A stretch of DNA of 64,000 bases, from contig JAFLCB010000002.1 of NCBI GenBank assembly GCA_017302795.1, positions 310,001-374,000 on the forward strand. Reading direction: 5' to 3'. Numbering within the stretch: the stretch's first letter is position 1; each line of letters starts with the position of its first letter. The stretch is from Deltaproteobacteria bacterium (GTDB lineage: Bacteria; Bdellovibrionota; Bdellovibrionia; Bdellovibrionales; JAMPXM01). Positions 43,360 to 52,386 of this stretch are shown here, in pieces. Position numbers and translations under genes: made by a program. Under the pieces are notes generated by a model. It was not told where the DNA came from. It worked only from the letters and a program-made list of their open reading frames with translations, and searched no databases.

Positions 43360-44691
43360 ATGACTGCGGCTAACTTTATTTCGGCACGCGACTTGTTTTT
43401 AAGTCACCACTGGAGGCGATATCCACCTTTCGAAAAGCAAAACCAGTTTGGCAACCGAAGCTATAAGTGTGGGAGAGTTGTCGGTCGTGACCGCGAGGAA
43501 TTTGTAATTCGAGAGGCGAAAAGCTCAGCGCGATTTGAAATTCGACTGCGGCCAGAAGAAATGAATTGGCACCTTTCAGGCCTCCGTGAACCATCGGCGC
43601 TCGAATCCGCTCCACCGGTTCACGAGGTGTTACGCGTCGGGGATTGGATCGGAATTAGCCACGTGCCGGGACTATCGGGACCCTTCGGAGCAAAAAATGA
43701 CTGTATTTTGTTTTCCCCTTGCCTGCGACCCGTCGCGATCCAAGAAGCAGATTTGCTTTTGGACAAAACGAAGGCTTGGGGCGAATTTCTAAATTCCGTA
43801 AGGCAGTTTTTTCTTCAACGGGACTTTGCCGAGGCGACAACGCCGTCTTTAGCTGTATCGCCGGGAACCGAGCCGTTTCTTGACCCCCTCGCCTTCGATA
43901 TTGAGTTTTCAGGTGAGACCTTCCGGCGCTACCTGATAACCAGCCCCGAGTTTCACTTGAAAAAAATTTTGGGCGCTGGGCAACCGCTAGTTTTCGAGAT
44001 CGCGAAATGCTTTCGAAATAAGGAAGGCGGCGACCATCATCGTATCGAGTTTTTTATGCTCGAGTGGTATCGGTCGTTTGCCTCCCTCGACGAGATTGCG
44101 GTCGACGTTGAAGCGCTGATTCAAAGATTTTCACCGATGCAGTCACTTGAGCGAAATACCATGTCGGAACTATTTCGCGAATATGTCGAGTTTGAGTTGA
44201 AGCCGGAAACCAGCCGCGTAGATCTTGTTCGTTTGGCAGAGCGCCATGGCGTTCGGGTTCTTCGCGGAGACACGTTTGACGATCTCTTCCACAAAATATT
44301 TTTGGAAAAGATTGAACTAAAATTGCGAGAAAGGAATAGCGGTGGCCCCGTGCTGATCACTGGGTATCCGCCGTCTCAGGCTGCTCTTTCTCGAATTGGT
44401 GAATTGGGCTTCGCAGAAAGATTTGAGGTTTATTGGCGGGGGCTAGAGTTATGCAACGCCTTCCACGAGTTAAATGACCCGGCTGAAAACAAAAAGCGGT
44501 TTGATCACGATAACTTTTTAAAGAGCCAGTCAGGGCGGCCAACGGTTCCGCTGGATGAAGAGCTGATGCGAGCGTTCGATCATGGTGTACCCCCAGCGGC
44601 AGGCATTGCATTGGGTCTTGAACGATTGTTTATGGCGTCTTTCGAGGTCGAATCAATTGAATTTACCCGACCTTTCTCGGCGTTCGTCTAG
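43360..44691 (+). CDS. epmA: EpmA-like lysyl-tRNA synthetase paralogue with N-terminal extension
   Basis: EpmA (GenX/PoxA) attaches (R)-beta-lysine to elongation factor P. The catalytic part begins near residue 130 and has the class II motifs: PSLAVSPGTEPFLDPLAFD, YLITSPEFHLKKILGAG, FEIAKCFRNKEGGDHHRIEFFMLEWYRS, and near the end LELCNAFHELNDPAE and GIALGLERLFMAS. Usual EpmA is about 325 residues; this has about 120 residues more at the start, with GRVVGRDREEFVIREAKSSARFEIRLR and LRVGDWIGISHVPG, which looks like an OB-fold. Its partner EF-P and epmB are not in this window. Start has little ribosome binding signal. Confidence 0.8.
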   Translation: MTAANFISARDLFLSHHWRRYPPFEKQNQFGNRSYKCGRVVGRDREEFVIREAKSSARFEIRLRPEEMNWHLSGLREPSALESAPPVHEVLRVGDWIGISHVPGLSGPFGAKNDCILFSPCLRPVAIQEADLLLDKTKAWGEFLNSVRQFFLQRDFAEATTPSLAVSPGTEPFLDPLAFDIEFSGETFRRYLITSPEFHLKKILGAGQPLVFEIAKCFRNKEGGDHHRIEFFMLEWYRSFASLDEIAVDVEALIQRFSPMQSLERNTMSELFREYVEFELKPETSRVDLVRLAERHGVRVLRGDTFDDLFHKIFLEKIELKLRERNSGGPVLITGYPPSQAALSRIGELGFAERFEVYWRGLELCNAFHELNDPAENKKRFDHDNFLKSQSGRPTVPLDEELMRAFDHGVPPAAGIALGLERLFMASFEVESIEFTRPFSAFV

Positions 44692-44771
44692 CAAAATGAA
44701 TCTTTAGAACTTAGTCCCGTTTCGTATGACTCTGGACTGCCAAGTTCAGGTAAGAATGGCATTCTAATTAC

Positions 44772-45107
44772 ATGTTGAGCGTAAAGACACTTCGAGAAAG
44801 TCTTCTTCCGATTTCGCCTCAGGCTGCCATTGATCATTGGGTACGTATTTTCGAAAAATACGGAGAGAGTCCAGATTTCGAAAATCCGCGTGTTTCGATT
44901 TCAATGAAGTCAGGAACTCAGTTCGGCGGCTATCTTGTGAATGCCGGCGGTCAGCCTAATTCTAAAGATCGTCACTTGATACTAAGTTTGGTATTAAAAA
45001 ATGACGCCGATCAAGCTCGAGATATCGTGTATTTGAATTTCTCCGACATCGAGTCGATTTCCTTCTACGATATCGATCACATTCTTCAGTATCTGGCGCG
45101 CAAGTAG
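44772..45107 (+). CDS. Hypothetical small protein
   Basis: A 111-residue protein with no signal peptide. It contains WVRIFEKYGESPDFENPRVSISMKSGTQFGGYLV, probably beta-stranded, and VYLNFSDIESISFYDIDHILQYLARK, with an ending that fits a small alpha/beta fold. No family recognised. It converges on the HU/IHF gene, with the palindromic repeat copy B between the two stops. Confidence 0.6.
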   Translation: MLSVKTLRESLLPISPQAAIDHWVRIFEKYGESPDFENPRVSISMKSGTQFGGYLVNAGGQPNSKDRHLILSLVLKNDADQARDIVYLNFSDIESISFYDIDHILQYLARK

Positions 45108-45122
45108 CTGCTGGCGACGTTA

Positions 45123-45187
45123 CGGCTTGGCGACCCTCCTCGAGGCAGGGCCCCGCCAAGGGCCTTCGTCTCGGGTGAGACTCGCTC
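45123..45187 (-). repeat. Dispersed palindromic repeat, copy B
   Basis: Closely matches 2452-2513 (copy A). The outer stem CTTGGCG / CGCCAAG (45126-45132 with 45154-45160) is conserved exactly while the inner hairpin has changed from CCCTCC...GGAGGG to CCCT...AGGG with an inner CCTCGAGG. It lies immediately after the HU gene's stop and before the end of the hypothetical gene. Changes kept in stems suggest selection on folding. Confidence 0.75.
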
Positions 45188-45188
45188 A

Positions 45189-45467
45189 TTAACCTTTGTT
45201 GATTTCTTCTTTCAGTTCTTTGCCAACTTTGAAGAACGGAAGCTTCTTTTCTTCGACGTTGATGACTTCGCCAGTACGCGGATTGCGCCCCTGATAAGCT
45301 TCATAATACCGGTTCACGAATGATCCAAAGCCGCGGATCTCAATCCGATCATCGCGCATCAGTGCTTCGACCATTGAATCGAAGATCGTGTTAACGACAG
45401 TCTCTGATTTCACGCGAGTGATTCCAGCTTTTTCAGCGATCATATTGATGAGATCGGCCTTGGTCAT
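45189..45467 (-). CDS. HU/IHF-family DNA-binding protein
   Basis: A 92-residue nucleoid protein, usual family length. It begins MTKADLINMIAEKAGIT, and contains the characteristic IEIRGFGSFVNRYYEAYQGRNPRTGEVINV arm that grips DNA, followed by PFFKVGKELKEEINKG. The RYYEAYQGRNPRTGE wording is closer to integration host factor than to HU. The ATG has GAGGAAAT upstream and a good promoter 70 bases further up. It is a single gene followed by a palindromic repeat. Confidence 0.95.
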   Translation of the reverse strand: MTKADLINMIAEKAGITRVKSETVVNTIFDSMVEALMRDDRIEIRGFGSFVNRYYEAYQGRNPRTGEVINVEEKKLPFFKVGKELKEEINKG

Positions 45468-45542
45468 GATTTCCTCAGACTTTTTCCCAGACGTTCAGCG
45501 TCCGGAAGTGTTTGAAAACACTTAGATAGTGCTCAGTTGGAA

Positions 45543-45570
45543 ATTATAAAGAACCCGCTTTGCTGGGCAA
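45543..45570 (-). promoter_or_regulatory. Probable promoter of the HU/IHF gene
   Basis: On the minus strand TATAAT (complement of 45543-45548) lies 16 bases after TTGCCC (complement of 45565-45570). The -10 is consensus and the -35 matches four of six positions. Confidence 0.6.
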
Positions 45571-45607
45571 ATGAATTCGGTCGTCAACATCGAGCTTCCG
45601 CATTGCA

Positions 45608-47059
45608 TCAAAGGGCGTTGTCATCTGGGACGAGTCCATGGGCGTAATGCTCCGTCATATACAAACTCATCGACCCAACGAGGATGAAGAGATTCATTGA
45701 AAAAGCCTCGGTCATTGTGCTCCAAAATAGACCAGCAACATGAAATGCACACTGACTTGCAAAGCACCCGGCCGCCAGAACCCGGTGGCGATGATGAGAT
45801 TCGGGTATTTCGTGAAACAGCCGCAGCGTATTCAGTAGATGATGAAGAACAAAAGCTAGGTACAACACCAATCCGACGATTCCACTTCGGGCAAGCATTA
45901 AGAAATAAATATTCACAGACTCATAGCGGGCGGCATCAGAGGTCCGTTTAGAAGCGAGTGAATCTAAATCGGAAACTGATCCAGAAACACCTAGCAGAGG
46001 CGAAGTTTCCCAAACCGTCACCAGACTATTCATTTGTGCGCGATGCACTTCTTCGCGCTTTGCTTCTTCGACGTTAATCATAGTCCAAACACTCGCCGCG
46101 GGAGTTTTGGCTCCGAAGTCAAAAGCGAAAAACAGCAGAAACCAAACCGCCGCGATCGCGACCGCAATCGATGCGAGCAGCTTTAGGCGGCGATCGCCCG
46201 GAAATAGTAAAAGTGCTAGCGCACCTGCGCCACCAGCCCACCACAAGCCGGGCCGATAGGTAAATACCAACGCGAGAGCGATGACAACGGCTAAGCCAAA
46301 ACCAATCCAAGTGACCCGATCAGTCTCGTCGCCCTCGCGCCTCAGGCAAGCTGCTGCGACCGGAAAAGGAAGTGTGCAAGCGAATAAAGTCGCAAGTGCT
46401 TCAGTGGATCCCAGGAACCCGCGAGGCACATAGTAGGGAATTTCGCCTGTCGGAGCACGCACAAGGCTTTCACCTGTTAACCAATCGACCCCTTGAAAAT
46501 GTTGAATCCAGGCGAGCACCGCGACAGTCGTGACAGTACCGACGAGAGCCACAATGATTCGATTGAGGCCCGGAAAAAGTTCCCACGCATAGACAAACAG
46601 ATAGAGCAGAGGAATCCAGCGCAAATGTCCCAAGCCTTCCAAAAGGAGGCCCAATGTATCTAGTGAAGCTGAGGCCGAATTTGCGGCGATTGCCATCGAC
46701 GAGACGATACTAAGTATTCCTGCGAACAAGCAGGCCGCGAGACTAATATCGGGACCGAGGCGGAAAAATTGAAATTCCCGATTTCGAGCGAAGGAATCGG
46801 TTGCAATGTAAAACAAGGTTAAAATTGCCAGGCCCCAAGAGGCGATTTCGGTCGCGGCTCTAGAAGTGGCAAGAAGAACCGGAAGAAGCACCATGAGCCA
46901 AGGGATCGGCAAGCCCAATATTTGTTTGAACGCGTGAATAGTTTTTTCGCGGCCAATCGAAAGGTCAGCGCTGTAGCTCCATCGACCACGGACATGCTCA
47001 CGCCGTCTTGCGCTTGGAGTTCCGCTCGCGCTTCTGTTGGATGAACCAGTGGTACTCAT
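45608..47059 (-). CDS. O-antigen ligase / polymerase-like membrane protein
   Basis: A 483-residue inner-membrane protein with about ten hydrophobic segments and a large periplasmic loop containing SGSVSDLDSLASKRTSDAARYESVNIYFLMLARSGIVGLVLYLAFV; the R-x3-L/GH-x-x-Y-style loop arginine and LARSGIVGLVLY are typical of the Wzy_C / WaaL-type family that ligates or polymerises O-antigen. It overlaps the upstream glycosyltransferase stop by 4 bases (ATGA) and thus closes a four-gene run of Nudix, two glycosyltransferases and this gene. Ligase versus polymerase cannot be told from sequence. Confidence 0.8.
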   Translation of the reverse strand: MSTTGSSNRSASGTPSARRREHVRGRWSYSADLSIGREKTIHAFKQILGLPIPWLMVLLPVLLATSRAATEIASWGLAILTLFYIATDSFARNREFQFFRLGPDISLAACLFAGILSIVSSMAIAANSASASLDTLGLLLEGLGHLRWIPLLYLFVYAWELFPGLNRIIVALVGTVTTVAVLAWIQHFQGVDWLTGESLVRAPTGEIPYYVPRGFLGSTEALATLFACTLPFPVAAACLRREGDETDRVTWIGFGLAVVIALALVFTYRPGLWWAGGAGALALLLFPGDRRLKLLASIAVAIAAVWFLLFFAFDFGAKTPAASVWTMINVEEAKREEVHRAQMNSLVTVWETSPLLGVSGSVSDLDSLASKRTSDAARYESVNIYFLMLARSGIVGLVLYLAFVLHHLLNTLRLFHEIPESHHRHRVLAAGCFASQCAFHVAGLFWSTMTEAFSMNLFILVGSMSLYMTEHYAHGLVPDDNAL

Positions 47060-48363
47060 GCAGTTCTCCGGTAGCGCCCGGTGGCGGCCATGATCGATCG
47101 GTAGGCGCGAAGCGTTTCTACGACCATTTTCTCTGGATCGAAGAGCGAGCTGATTTTGGTTCTTGCTGCTTCGCCAATTTGCTCGTTAGGCAGCTGATTT
47201 TCGAAAACAGCCAACAGCAGATCGGTGATTTCATTCACATCGGCGGGGCGAACCAAAAAACCCTCAAGTCCGTGTTCGATCATGGCGGAAATCGGACTCA
47301 TTTCTGAACCGATGACGACTTTCTTCTGTGCCATCGCCTCAAGAAGCGACGGCTCGAAGCCAGACGTTCTGGCTGAAAGATTCACGAAGACGTCGGCGCG
47401 TGAGATCGCGCGAACTTGATCTTCATGTGTGAGGTCGCCGGTGAAAATGACTTTGCTCCCCAGCGCCAGCATGAGTGCCTCAAATTCGATGTCTTTGAAC
47501 TTGGGGCCATCACCGATTACGATCAATCGCGAATTTGGTTTCCGGATCGCGACTTGTTCGAAGGCCCTCAGCAGACTGGCCATCTCGCCGATTTCATTCA
47601 TGTCGCTAACGGTGACGGCCACGTGGACCGAACGCGGAATAGTCAACCAGGAACGCGTCTCTTGCTCGTTAGTTTCGTCAATCGGCTTCAATGCTCCGAT
47701 TTCGATTCCGTAGGGAACGGTGTGTATTTTTGCATCGGGATAGAGGTAATAACGCTCCAAAGAAATTCGTTCCCTTGGACTGGCTACGAAGACTCCGTCC
47801 GCGGTGGCCAAAAGCTTTCGGTCGCGCCCAAAGTAAGTGGAAAGAAACTTAATTCCGACGCTCATCCCAGTTCCGAGGATGCTGCCTAAGCTTTCCTGCC
47901 CCATCCCCATTATCGCAAAAAGATCTGCCATGTGAGTGGCTTGGACATCGTAAGCCATCGCAAAATCGTGATCTTTTTTTATTAAACCTACGCGGATCGC
48001 AGAGCTGTCGAGCGCATGAACGATGTGAAATGGCTTTTCGCGGTGAAGCTCTAAGAACTTCGAACGAACTAAATCTTGAAATCTTGGTTGATGGGCCTGC
48101 GATCTTAAGCGCGATGATCTGCTAGGGGCAATGCTCACGACGCGAACTCCATCAGCTTCCCTAACGGTTGTCGCTCCACCAAGGCTTTCGCCCGTGATGA
48201 TCGTCACGCTGTGGCCTCGAAACGCTAAGCCGCGGGCAATGAGACGCAAAAAACTTGGACCGGCGACCCGGCCAGAAGTAGGCCGCGTTTGAATCAATGG
48301 CGCATACTGTGAGATCAGCGCGATATTCAGTTGGTCTGGAATGGGCTTTCGAGAAAAAAACAT
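47056..48363 (-). CDS. Glycosyltransferase family 4
   Basis: From ATG 48363 the protein begins MFFSRKPIPDQLNIALISQYAPLIQ. It has the GT4 layout: N-terminal PTSGRVAGPSFLRLIARGLAFRGHSVTIITGESLGG, and C-terminal SRLIVIGDGPKFKDIE followed by VFVNLSARTSGFEPSLLEAMAQKKVVIGSEMSPISAMIEHGLEGFLV with the E-x7-E pattern (FEPSLLEAM). It is likely to build a surface polysaccharide or LPS. The upstream glycosyltransferase ends 5 bases before. The extra 40 residues in the longest frame, starting at 48483, overlap that gene and are unlikely. Confidence 0.88.
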   Translation of the reverse strand: MFFSRKPIPDQLNIALISQYAPLIQTRPTSGRVAGPSFLRLIARGLAFRGHSVTIITGESLGGATTVREADGVRVVSIAPSRSSRLRSQAHQPRFQDLVRSKFLELHREKPFHIVHALDSSAIRVGLIKKDHDFAMAYDVQATHMADLFAIMGMGQESLGSILGTGMSVGIKFLSTYFGRDRKLLATADGVFVASPRERISLERYYLYPDAKIHTVPYGIEIGALKPIDETNEQETRSWLTIPRSVHVAVTVSDMNEIGEMASLLRAFEQVAIRKPNSRLIVIGDGPKFKDIEFEALMLALGSKVIFTGDLTHEDQVRAISRADVFVNLSARTSGFEPSLLEAMAQKKVVIGSEMSPISAMIEHGLEGFLVRPADVNEITDLLLAVFENQLPNEQIGEAARTKISSLFDPEKMVVETLRAYRSIMAATGRYRRTA

Positions 48364-48368
48364 CGACT

Positions 48369-49475
48369 TCAAGAGTACGAAGGGTTGGCCTGATGAGCAA
48401 GGACCTGCGAATAAAGCCGTGAAATCCGATTCACCGCAATGTCCCGCTTCGATTCCAGCGCGCCAGCCGAAATTTGCGACCAAACGTAATCGCGATTCTC
48501 ATCAAAGGAAAGGACGGCCAAGGCTTGTGCCATCCAGGCAACGTCGGGTACCAGACCAAGAGTTCTTACATCTGGTTCCAGCACGGATCTTTGGCTTTCA
48601 GAGCCTACTAAAGGCATTGGCAGCACCTCCGTCCACGCCTTTACCGAAGAATCCGATAGGCCAGCCATAATCGCACCGTCAAACTCGCCCGACTGAAGGA
48701 TTTCGAGTGCGTCAGTTGGCGACTCTAGTCGTAGCCGGTAGGCTTGCGCCGATTGGCGCTCCCATTTCTGAAGCCGTTCGCGTTCCGACCGAGATAAATG
48801 GGTGCGGTCACAAAAGACGGTCAGTTCTACATCCGAACAGTACTCAAAGAATTCAATGGCACTTTTCAAGGCGTCCAAAAAGTCGAACCGTTCTGTATAG
48901 GTTCCCGCCAAAACAAAGCGTCGCGCTGCCCGAGCGGAATCTTGGCTCATCGCCGCTGCATCCAGATTTTCGCTCAAGTTTCTTTGGAAGCTAGGGTTTT
49001 CAACTCCCTGTTTTAACCAGTCACTTTCGGTCGCTGCCGCGCCCAGGTTTCGCCAAAACTGAACTGTTTTTGTGCGTGTCATCGGCGACGAGAGATGGGA
49101 GACAATCGCTCGGGGGCGCAGACGGTTACGTGAGCCAATGCGAAGTCCATCCAAAAGTGGGAAAGTCGAAACCTCCGCTGAAAAAACTTTATCGCTGATG
49201 GCGAGTCCGGGATCAATAATGTGGACGATTTCGGGTCGCCAGTTGAGAGCAAGAGATGCGGCCATAGGCCATTCCCATGCTTTGAACGATCGAAATGGAA
49301 AGCGGACTTCGATCCGTTGAGGCAATTGGAAATCGATTTGTTGGCCGCGCCATTGAGTGAAGACGAGGACCTCATGGCCGAGTTCAGAAAGTTCGCAAAG
49401 GCGCTCGTGGAGTCTGCGGCCTAATCGCGAGTTGATCCGATCGGGGTGTATTCGGGTGATAAAGAGAATCCGCAT
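48369..49475 (-). CDS. Glycosyltransferase-like protein
   Basis: A 368-residue protein beginning MRILFITRIHPDRINSRLGRRLHERLCELSELGHEVLVFT, as in glycosyltransferases with a GT-B fold. The donor half is diverged: ELTVFCDRTHLSRSERERL and LESPTDALEILQSGEFDGAIMAGLSDSSVKAWTEVLPMPLVGSE, where a GFE-type donor motif is weak. So it may be a less active or different member. It lies 2 bases after the Nudix gene and 5 bases before the GT4 gene: one operon for surface polysaccharide synthesis. Confidence 0.65.
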   Translation of the reverse strand: MRILFITRIHPDRINSRLGRRLHERLCELSELGHEVLVFTQWRGQQIDFQLPQRIEVRFPFRSFKAWEWPMAASLALNWRPEIVHIIDPGLAISDKVFSAEVSTFPLLDGLRIGSRNRLRPRAIVSHLSSPMTRTKTVQFWRNLGAAATESDWLKQGVENPSFQRNLSENLDAAAMSQDSARAARRFVLAGTYTERFDFLDALKSAIEFFEYCSDVELTVFCDRTHLSRSERERLQKWERQSAQAYRLRLESPTDALEILQSGEFDGAIMAGLSDSSVKAWTEVLPMPLVGSESQRSVLEPDVRTLGLVPDVAWMAQALAVLSFDENRDYVWSQISAGALESKRDIAVNRISRLYSQVLAHQANPSYS

Positions 49476-49477
49476 CT

Positions 49478-49945
49478 TCAGGGCCTTGTGGGTTGTGTCG
49501 GGGATTCTAGGATTTCGATAAGCCGCTCAATAATTTTTCTGTTAGCGTCCGGAATCGGCAGCTGGGAAAACTCACGCGGAGTCGTCCAGTTTAAAGCTGT
49601 GTGCTGTTGGAGTTTCGGTTCGCCTTTCCAGTAATAGACGTCGTAAAACAAAATCAAAATCGATATCTCGCCGTAGGTGTGAGTGGCGGCGTGACGAAGT
49701 GGTCCGATTTCGGCCTCTATTCCAAGTTCCTCTTGAAGCTCCCTTTTAAGAGCGCCTTCCGGCGATTCACCTTTTTCAATTTTCCCGCCCGGAAATTCCC
49801 ACTGGCCGGCCAATGTGTGGCCCGGAGGTCTTTGTCCGACGAGGACTTTTTCCCCTCGACGTATCAATCCGGTGACCACTGGAATCCAGATTGGTCTTTG
49901 TATGCGAGTTCCATGAGGAGGTGTACGGATCGGTGATGACATCAA
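49478..49945 (-). CDS. Nudix hydrolase, MutT-like
   Basis: A 155-residue pyrophosphohydrolase. The Nudix box is complete at about residues 53-75: GGKIEKGESPEGALKREL followed by QEELGI (GX5EX7REUXEEXGU). The stretch GQRPPGHTLAGQWEFPGGK before it is typical of 8-oxo-dGTP diphosphatases (MutT). WKGEPKLQQHTALNWTTPREF follows the usual MutT pattern. It leads a run of glycosyltransferase genes with only 2 bases between, which is unusual for a MutT-type gene and may mean it acts on a nucleotide sugar, but MutT is the simplest reading. Confidence 0.85.
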   Translation of the reverse strand: MMSSPIRTPPHGTRIQRPIWIPVVTGLIRRGEKVLVGQRPPGHTLAGQWEFPGGKIEKGESPEGALKRELQEELGIEAEIGPLRHAATHTYGEISILILFYDVYYWKGEPKLQQHTALNWTTPREFSQLPIPDANRKIIERLIEILESPTQPTRP

Positions 49946-50014
49946 CCCTCACACTACCGAACCTAGAAGCTCGATACAATGCTTAGGATGTGTGCTTTCA
50001 ATTAATCCAGTTGT

Positions 50015-51061
50015 TCAGACTAATTGCCTAAGAGCCTGGTGAAAGAAACGCGGGCCACTGAAGACGAGCCCCGAGTAGGTTTGAACACAATCGGCGCCGA
50101 GGTCCAGGCGCAATCGCGCTTCTTCACCGTCAAGCACGCCGCCTGCTGAAATTACAAGTAGGCCTGATCGGCGCTGCCCAAGCTCATGAAGCGCTGTCTT
50201 AAGAAAATCCCGCGAGCGAATTGTCAGCGGAGCACCCGAAAGACCGCCCTCGGTAGGCAGGTGAGTGAAGCCTTGGGGCCTCGCTGCGGTCGTATTCGTT
50301 GCGACGAGTCCGTCAAGCGCGAGTTCAGAAATCACATTCCAGCAAGAATGGCGAGTTTCGACGTCCATATCGGGACTCAACTTCAATAAGCCTGGGATCT
50401 GAAAACGCTGGAGCGTGTCTGCAATTGGGGATAAGAAGCTTCGCAATCGAGCCTGTGAAAATAGATCCCGTAGTCCTTTTGTATTTGGGCTGCTGATATT
50501 GATGACGAACGCGTCCGCAAGTGGACGTTCTTCAATGGCACGTGACGGATCCATGAATGTTTCGATCAAAGCCAAGTAATCCTCGTTCGCCTTTTCGAGC
50601 GTCGTGTCCCTTTGTTTTCCTATGTTGATGAAAATAGGAAATCGAAAGTCTTGCCCCATTTCACTCGAGCGCAGTGCTTCTTTTACTCGCCAATCGCGGA
50701 CCAGAAGCCGCGTCGCGTGTGCGCCGGGACTTGGAAATCCCATTTTATTCCATAGCGATTCTGTCTTTGTCTCCCGAGACATGATCCGTCCCGGGTTTGG
50801 CTTTTGAGCCAAAGGAGTCACGGTGCCGATTTCCACAAACCCGGCACCAAAGTGCTGCCAACTAGAAATTTGCCGGCCGTCTTTGTCAACCCCACCAGCT
50901 ATTCCAAGTGGGTTTCGAAAAAAGATCTGTCGGCCTTTTCGCTTCCAAGTAAACGATCGCGCGTCTGCTTCGACAGGTGCTGTTGCCAGCGCCGCTAGTT
51001 CCAGCCCGAACGGCGCTAAGTCGTGTGAGAGTTGAGCTGGAAGCCACAGCCACGGTTTCAT
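50015..51061 (-). CDS. pyrD: Dihydroorotate dehydrogenase, class 2
   Basis: Quinone-linked, membrane-associated enzyme of pyrimidine synthesis. From ATG 51061 (MKPWLWLPAQLSHDLAPFG) the protein has the family motifs FRNPLGIAGGVDKDG, FVEIGTVTPLAQKPNPG, FINIGKQRDTT, and FVINISSPNTKGLRDLF (catalytic Ser of class 2), LVATNTTAARP, TEGGLSGAPLT, VISAGGVLDGEEA and QTYSGLVF. The start overlaps the glutamate dehydrogenase stop (TAATG), so translation is coupled. A longer frame from 51169 lies mostly inside gdh and is unlikely. Confidence 0.93.
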   Translation of the reverse strand: MKPWLWLPAQLSHDLAPFGLELAALATAPVEADARSFTWKRKGRQIFFRNPLGIAGGVDKDGRQISSWQHFGAGFVEIGTVTPLAQKPNPGRIMSRETKTESLWNKMGFPSPGAHATRLLVRDWRVKEALRSSEMGQDFRFPIFINIGKQRDTTLEKANEDYLALIETFMDPSRAIEERPLADAFVINISSPNTKGLRDLFSQARLRSFLSPIADTLQRFQIPGLLKLSPDMDVETRHSCWNVISELALDGLVATNTTAARPQGFTHLPTEGGLSGAPLTIRSRDFLKTALHELGQRRSGLLVISAGGVLDGEEARLRLDLGADCVQTYSGLVFSGPRFFHQALRQLV

Positions 51062-52386
51062 TATCGTGGATACAAGCCGCGTAAAAGCATCGCGCGTTCC
51101 AGACGGCGAACCGCTTGGCCCATCGCCGCCGTTCGCATGTCGATTTTCTTTTCGACTTTGAGTTCCCAAACCTTGTCGAAAGCACCGACGATCACTTGCC
51201 GCATGCGTTCGTTCACTTCGCTTTCAGTCCAGAAGAAGTACTGAAGACTTTGAACCCATTCGAAGTAAGAAACGATGACGCCACCGCCGTTTGCTAGGAT
51301 ATCTGGACAGATCAAGACATCGCGCTCGTGCAAGATTTTTGTCGCAGAATTGTTGGTCGGCCCGTTGGCACCTTCAACGATGATCTTCGCTTGAATTTTT
51401 GCTGCATTGGCCTCGTTGATTTGGTTTTCCATCGCACACGGAGCAAGAACGTCGCACTTAAGTTCCAGGAGGGCCTCATTCGAAATCGAGTCAGCCTGAG
51501 GAAAGCCTTTAATCACTTTCTTCTCTGCCACCCACTTCAACAGGGCAGGAATATCGAGTCCGTTGGGATTGTGAATTCCGCCCGAGACATCGCTCACGGC
51601 CAATACTTTAGCGCCTCGCTCGTAGGCATAGAGGGCGGCGTGACTTCCTACGTTTCCGAAGCCCTGAACGACCATTGTGGTCTGGTTCATTTTCATACCT
51701 AGTTTTTCGAGCGCTTTTTCTGCGATGAAGACGACGCCGAGTCCAGTGGCTCCGTTGCGACCTAGTGAGCCGCCGACTTCCACCGGCTTTCCAGTCACAA
51801 CTCCGGGTTGAGAATAGCCAACCTCTTGCGAGTAGGTGTCCATCATCCAGGCCATGGTTTGTGCGTCTGTACCCATGTCCGGGGCTGGAATATCGACTTG
51901 TGGCCCAATCAGAGTTCCAAGTTCCGACGTGTAACGGCGAGTGAGATTTTGCTTTTCCGTGCGCGACATTTTTAGCGGATCAACCGCGATTCCACCTTTC
52001 CCGCCGCCAAGTGGAAGATTTAACAGCGAACACTTAAACGTCATCAGTGTCGCAAGCGCTGCAACCTCTGACAGCGATACTTCTTGATGGTAGCGAATGC
52101 CGCCCTTGTAGGGTCCAAGGGTCGAAGAGTGCTGAACCCGGTAACCGGTAAACACTTTCACCGAGTAATCGTCCATGCGCACCGGAACAGAAACAATAAT
52201 CGTTTTTTTGGGTCGCTTCACGCGGGCTAAAACGTTGGGATCGCAGTTCACGACTTTTGCGGCATCGTCGAGAATTTTGATTGTGTTATCGAACATCTCG
52301 CCACGATAGAGCTCTTCGCTTGAGTGGTAGAAATGATTCGAGTCTGTTTGTGATGCACTAGATGTTGAAATACCAGATCCGGCCAT
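51061..52386 (-). CDS. gdhA: Glutamate dehydrogenase
   Basis: Glu/Leu/Phe/Val dehydrogenase family, probably glutamate: it links ammonia and 2-oxoglutarate. From ATG 52386 the protein has STLGPYKGGIRYHQEVSLSEVAALATLMTFKCSLLNLPLGGGKGGI, with the catalytic lysines, then VDIPAPDMGTDAQTMAWMMDTYS, then the NAD(P)-binding TTMVVQGFGNVGSHAALYAYERGAKVLAVSD, and ending LERAMLLRGLYPR. Length about 441 residues, as usual for the hexameric small type. GGGGG lies 4 bases upstream of the chosen ATG. A longer frame from 52455 has no such signal. Confidence 0.9.
   Translation of the reverse strand: MAGSGISTSSASQTDSNHFYHSSEELYRGEMFDNTIKILDDAAKVVNCDPNVLARVKRPKKTIIVSVPVRMDDYSVKVFTGYRVQHSSTLGPYKGGIRYHQEVSLSEVAALATLMTFKCSLLNLPLGGGKGGIAVDPLKMSRTEKQNLTRRYTSELGTLIGPQVDIPAPDMGTDAQTMAWMMDTYSQEVGYSQPGVVTGKPVEVGGSLGRNGATGLGVVFIAEKALEKLGMKMNQTTMVVQGFGNVGSHAALYAYERGAKVLAVSDVSGGIHNPNGLDIPALLKWVAEKKVIKGFPQADSISNEALLELKCDVLAPCAMENQINEANAAKIQAKIIVEGANGPTNNSATKILHERDVLICPDILANGGGVIVSYFEWVQSLQYFFWTESEVNERMRQVIVGAFDKVWELKVEKKIDMRTAAMGQAVRRLERAMLLRGLYPR

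Noticed and set aside
48369-48483. Longer N-terminus for the GT4 glycosyltransferase
   Set aside because: It would overlap the upstream gene by over 100 bases; the ATG at 48363, just after that gene's stop, is simpler.
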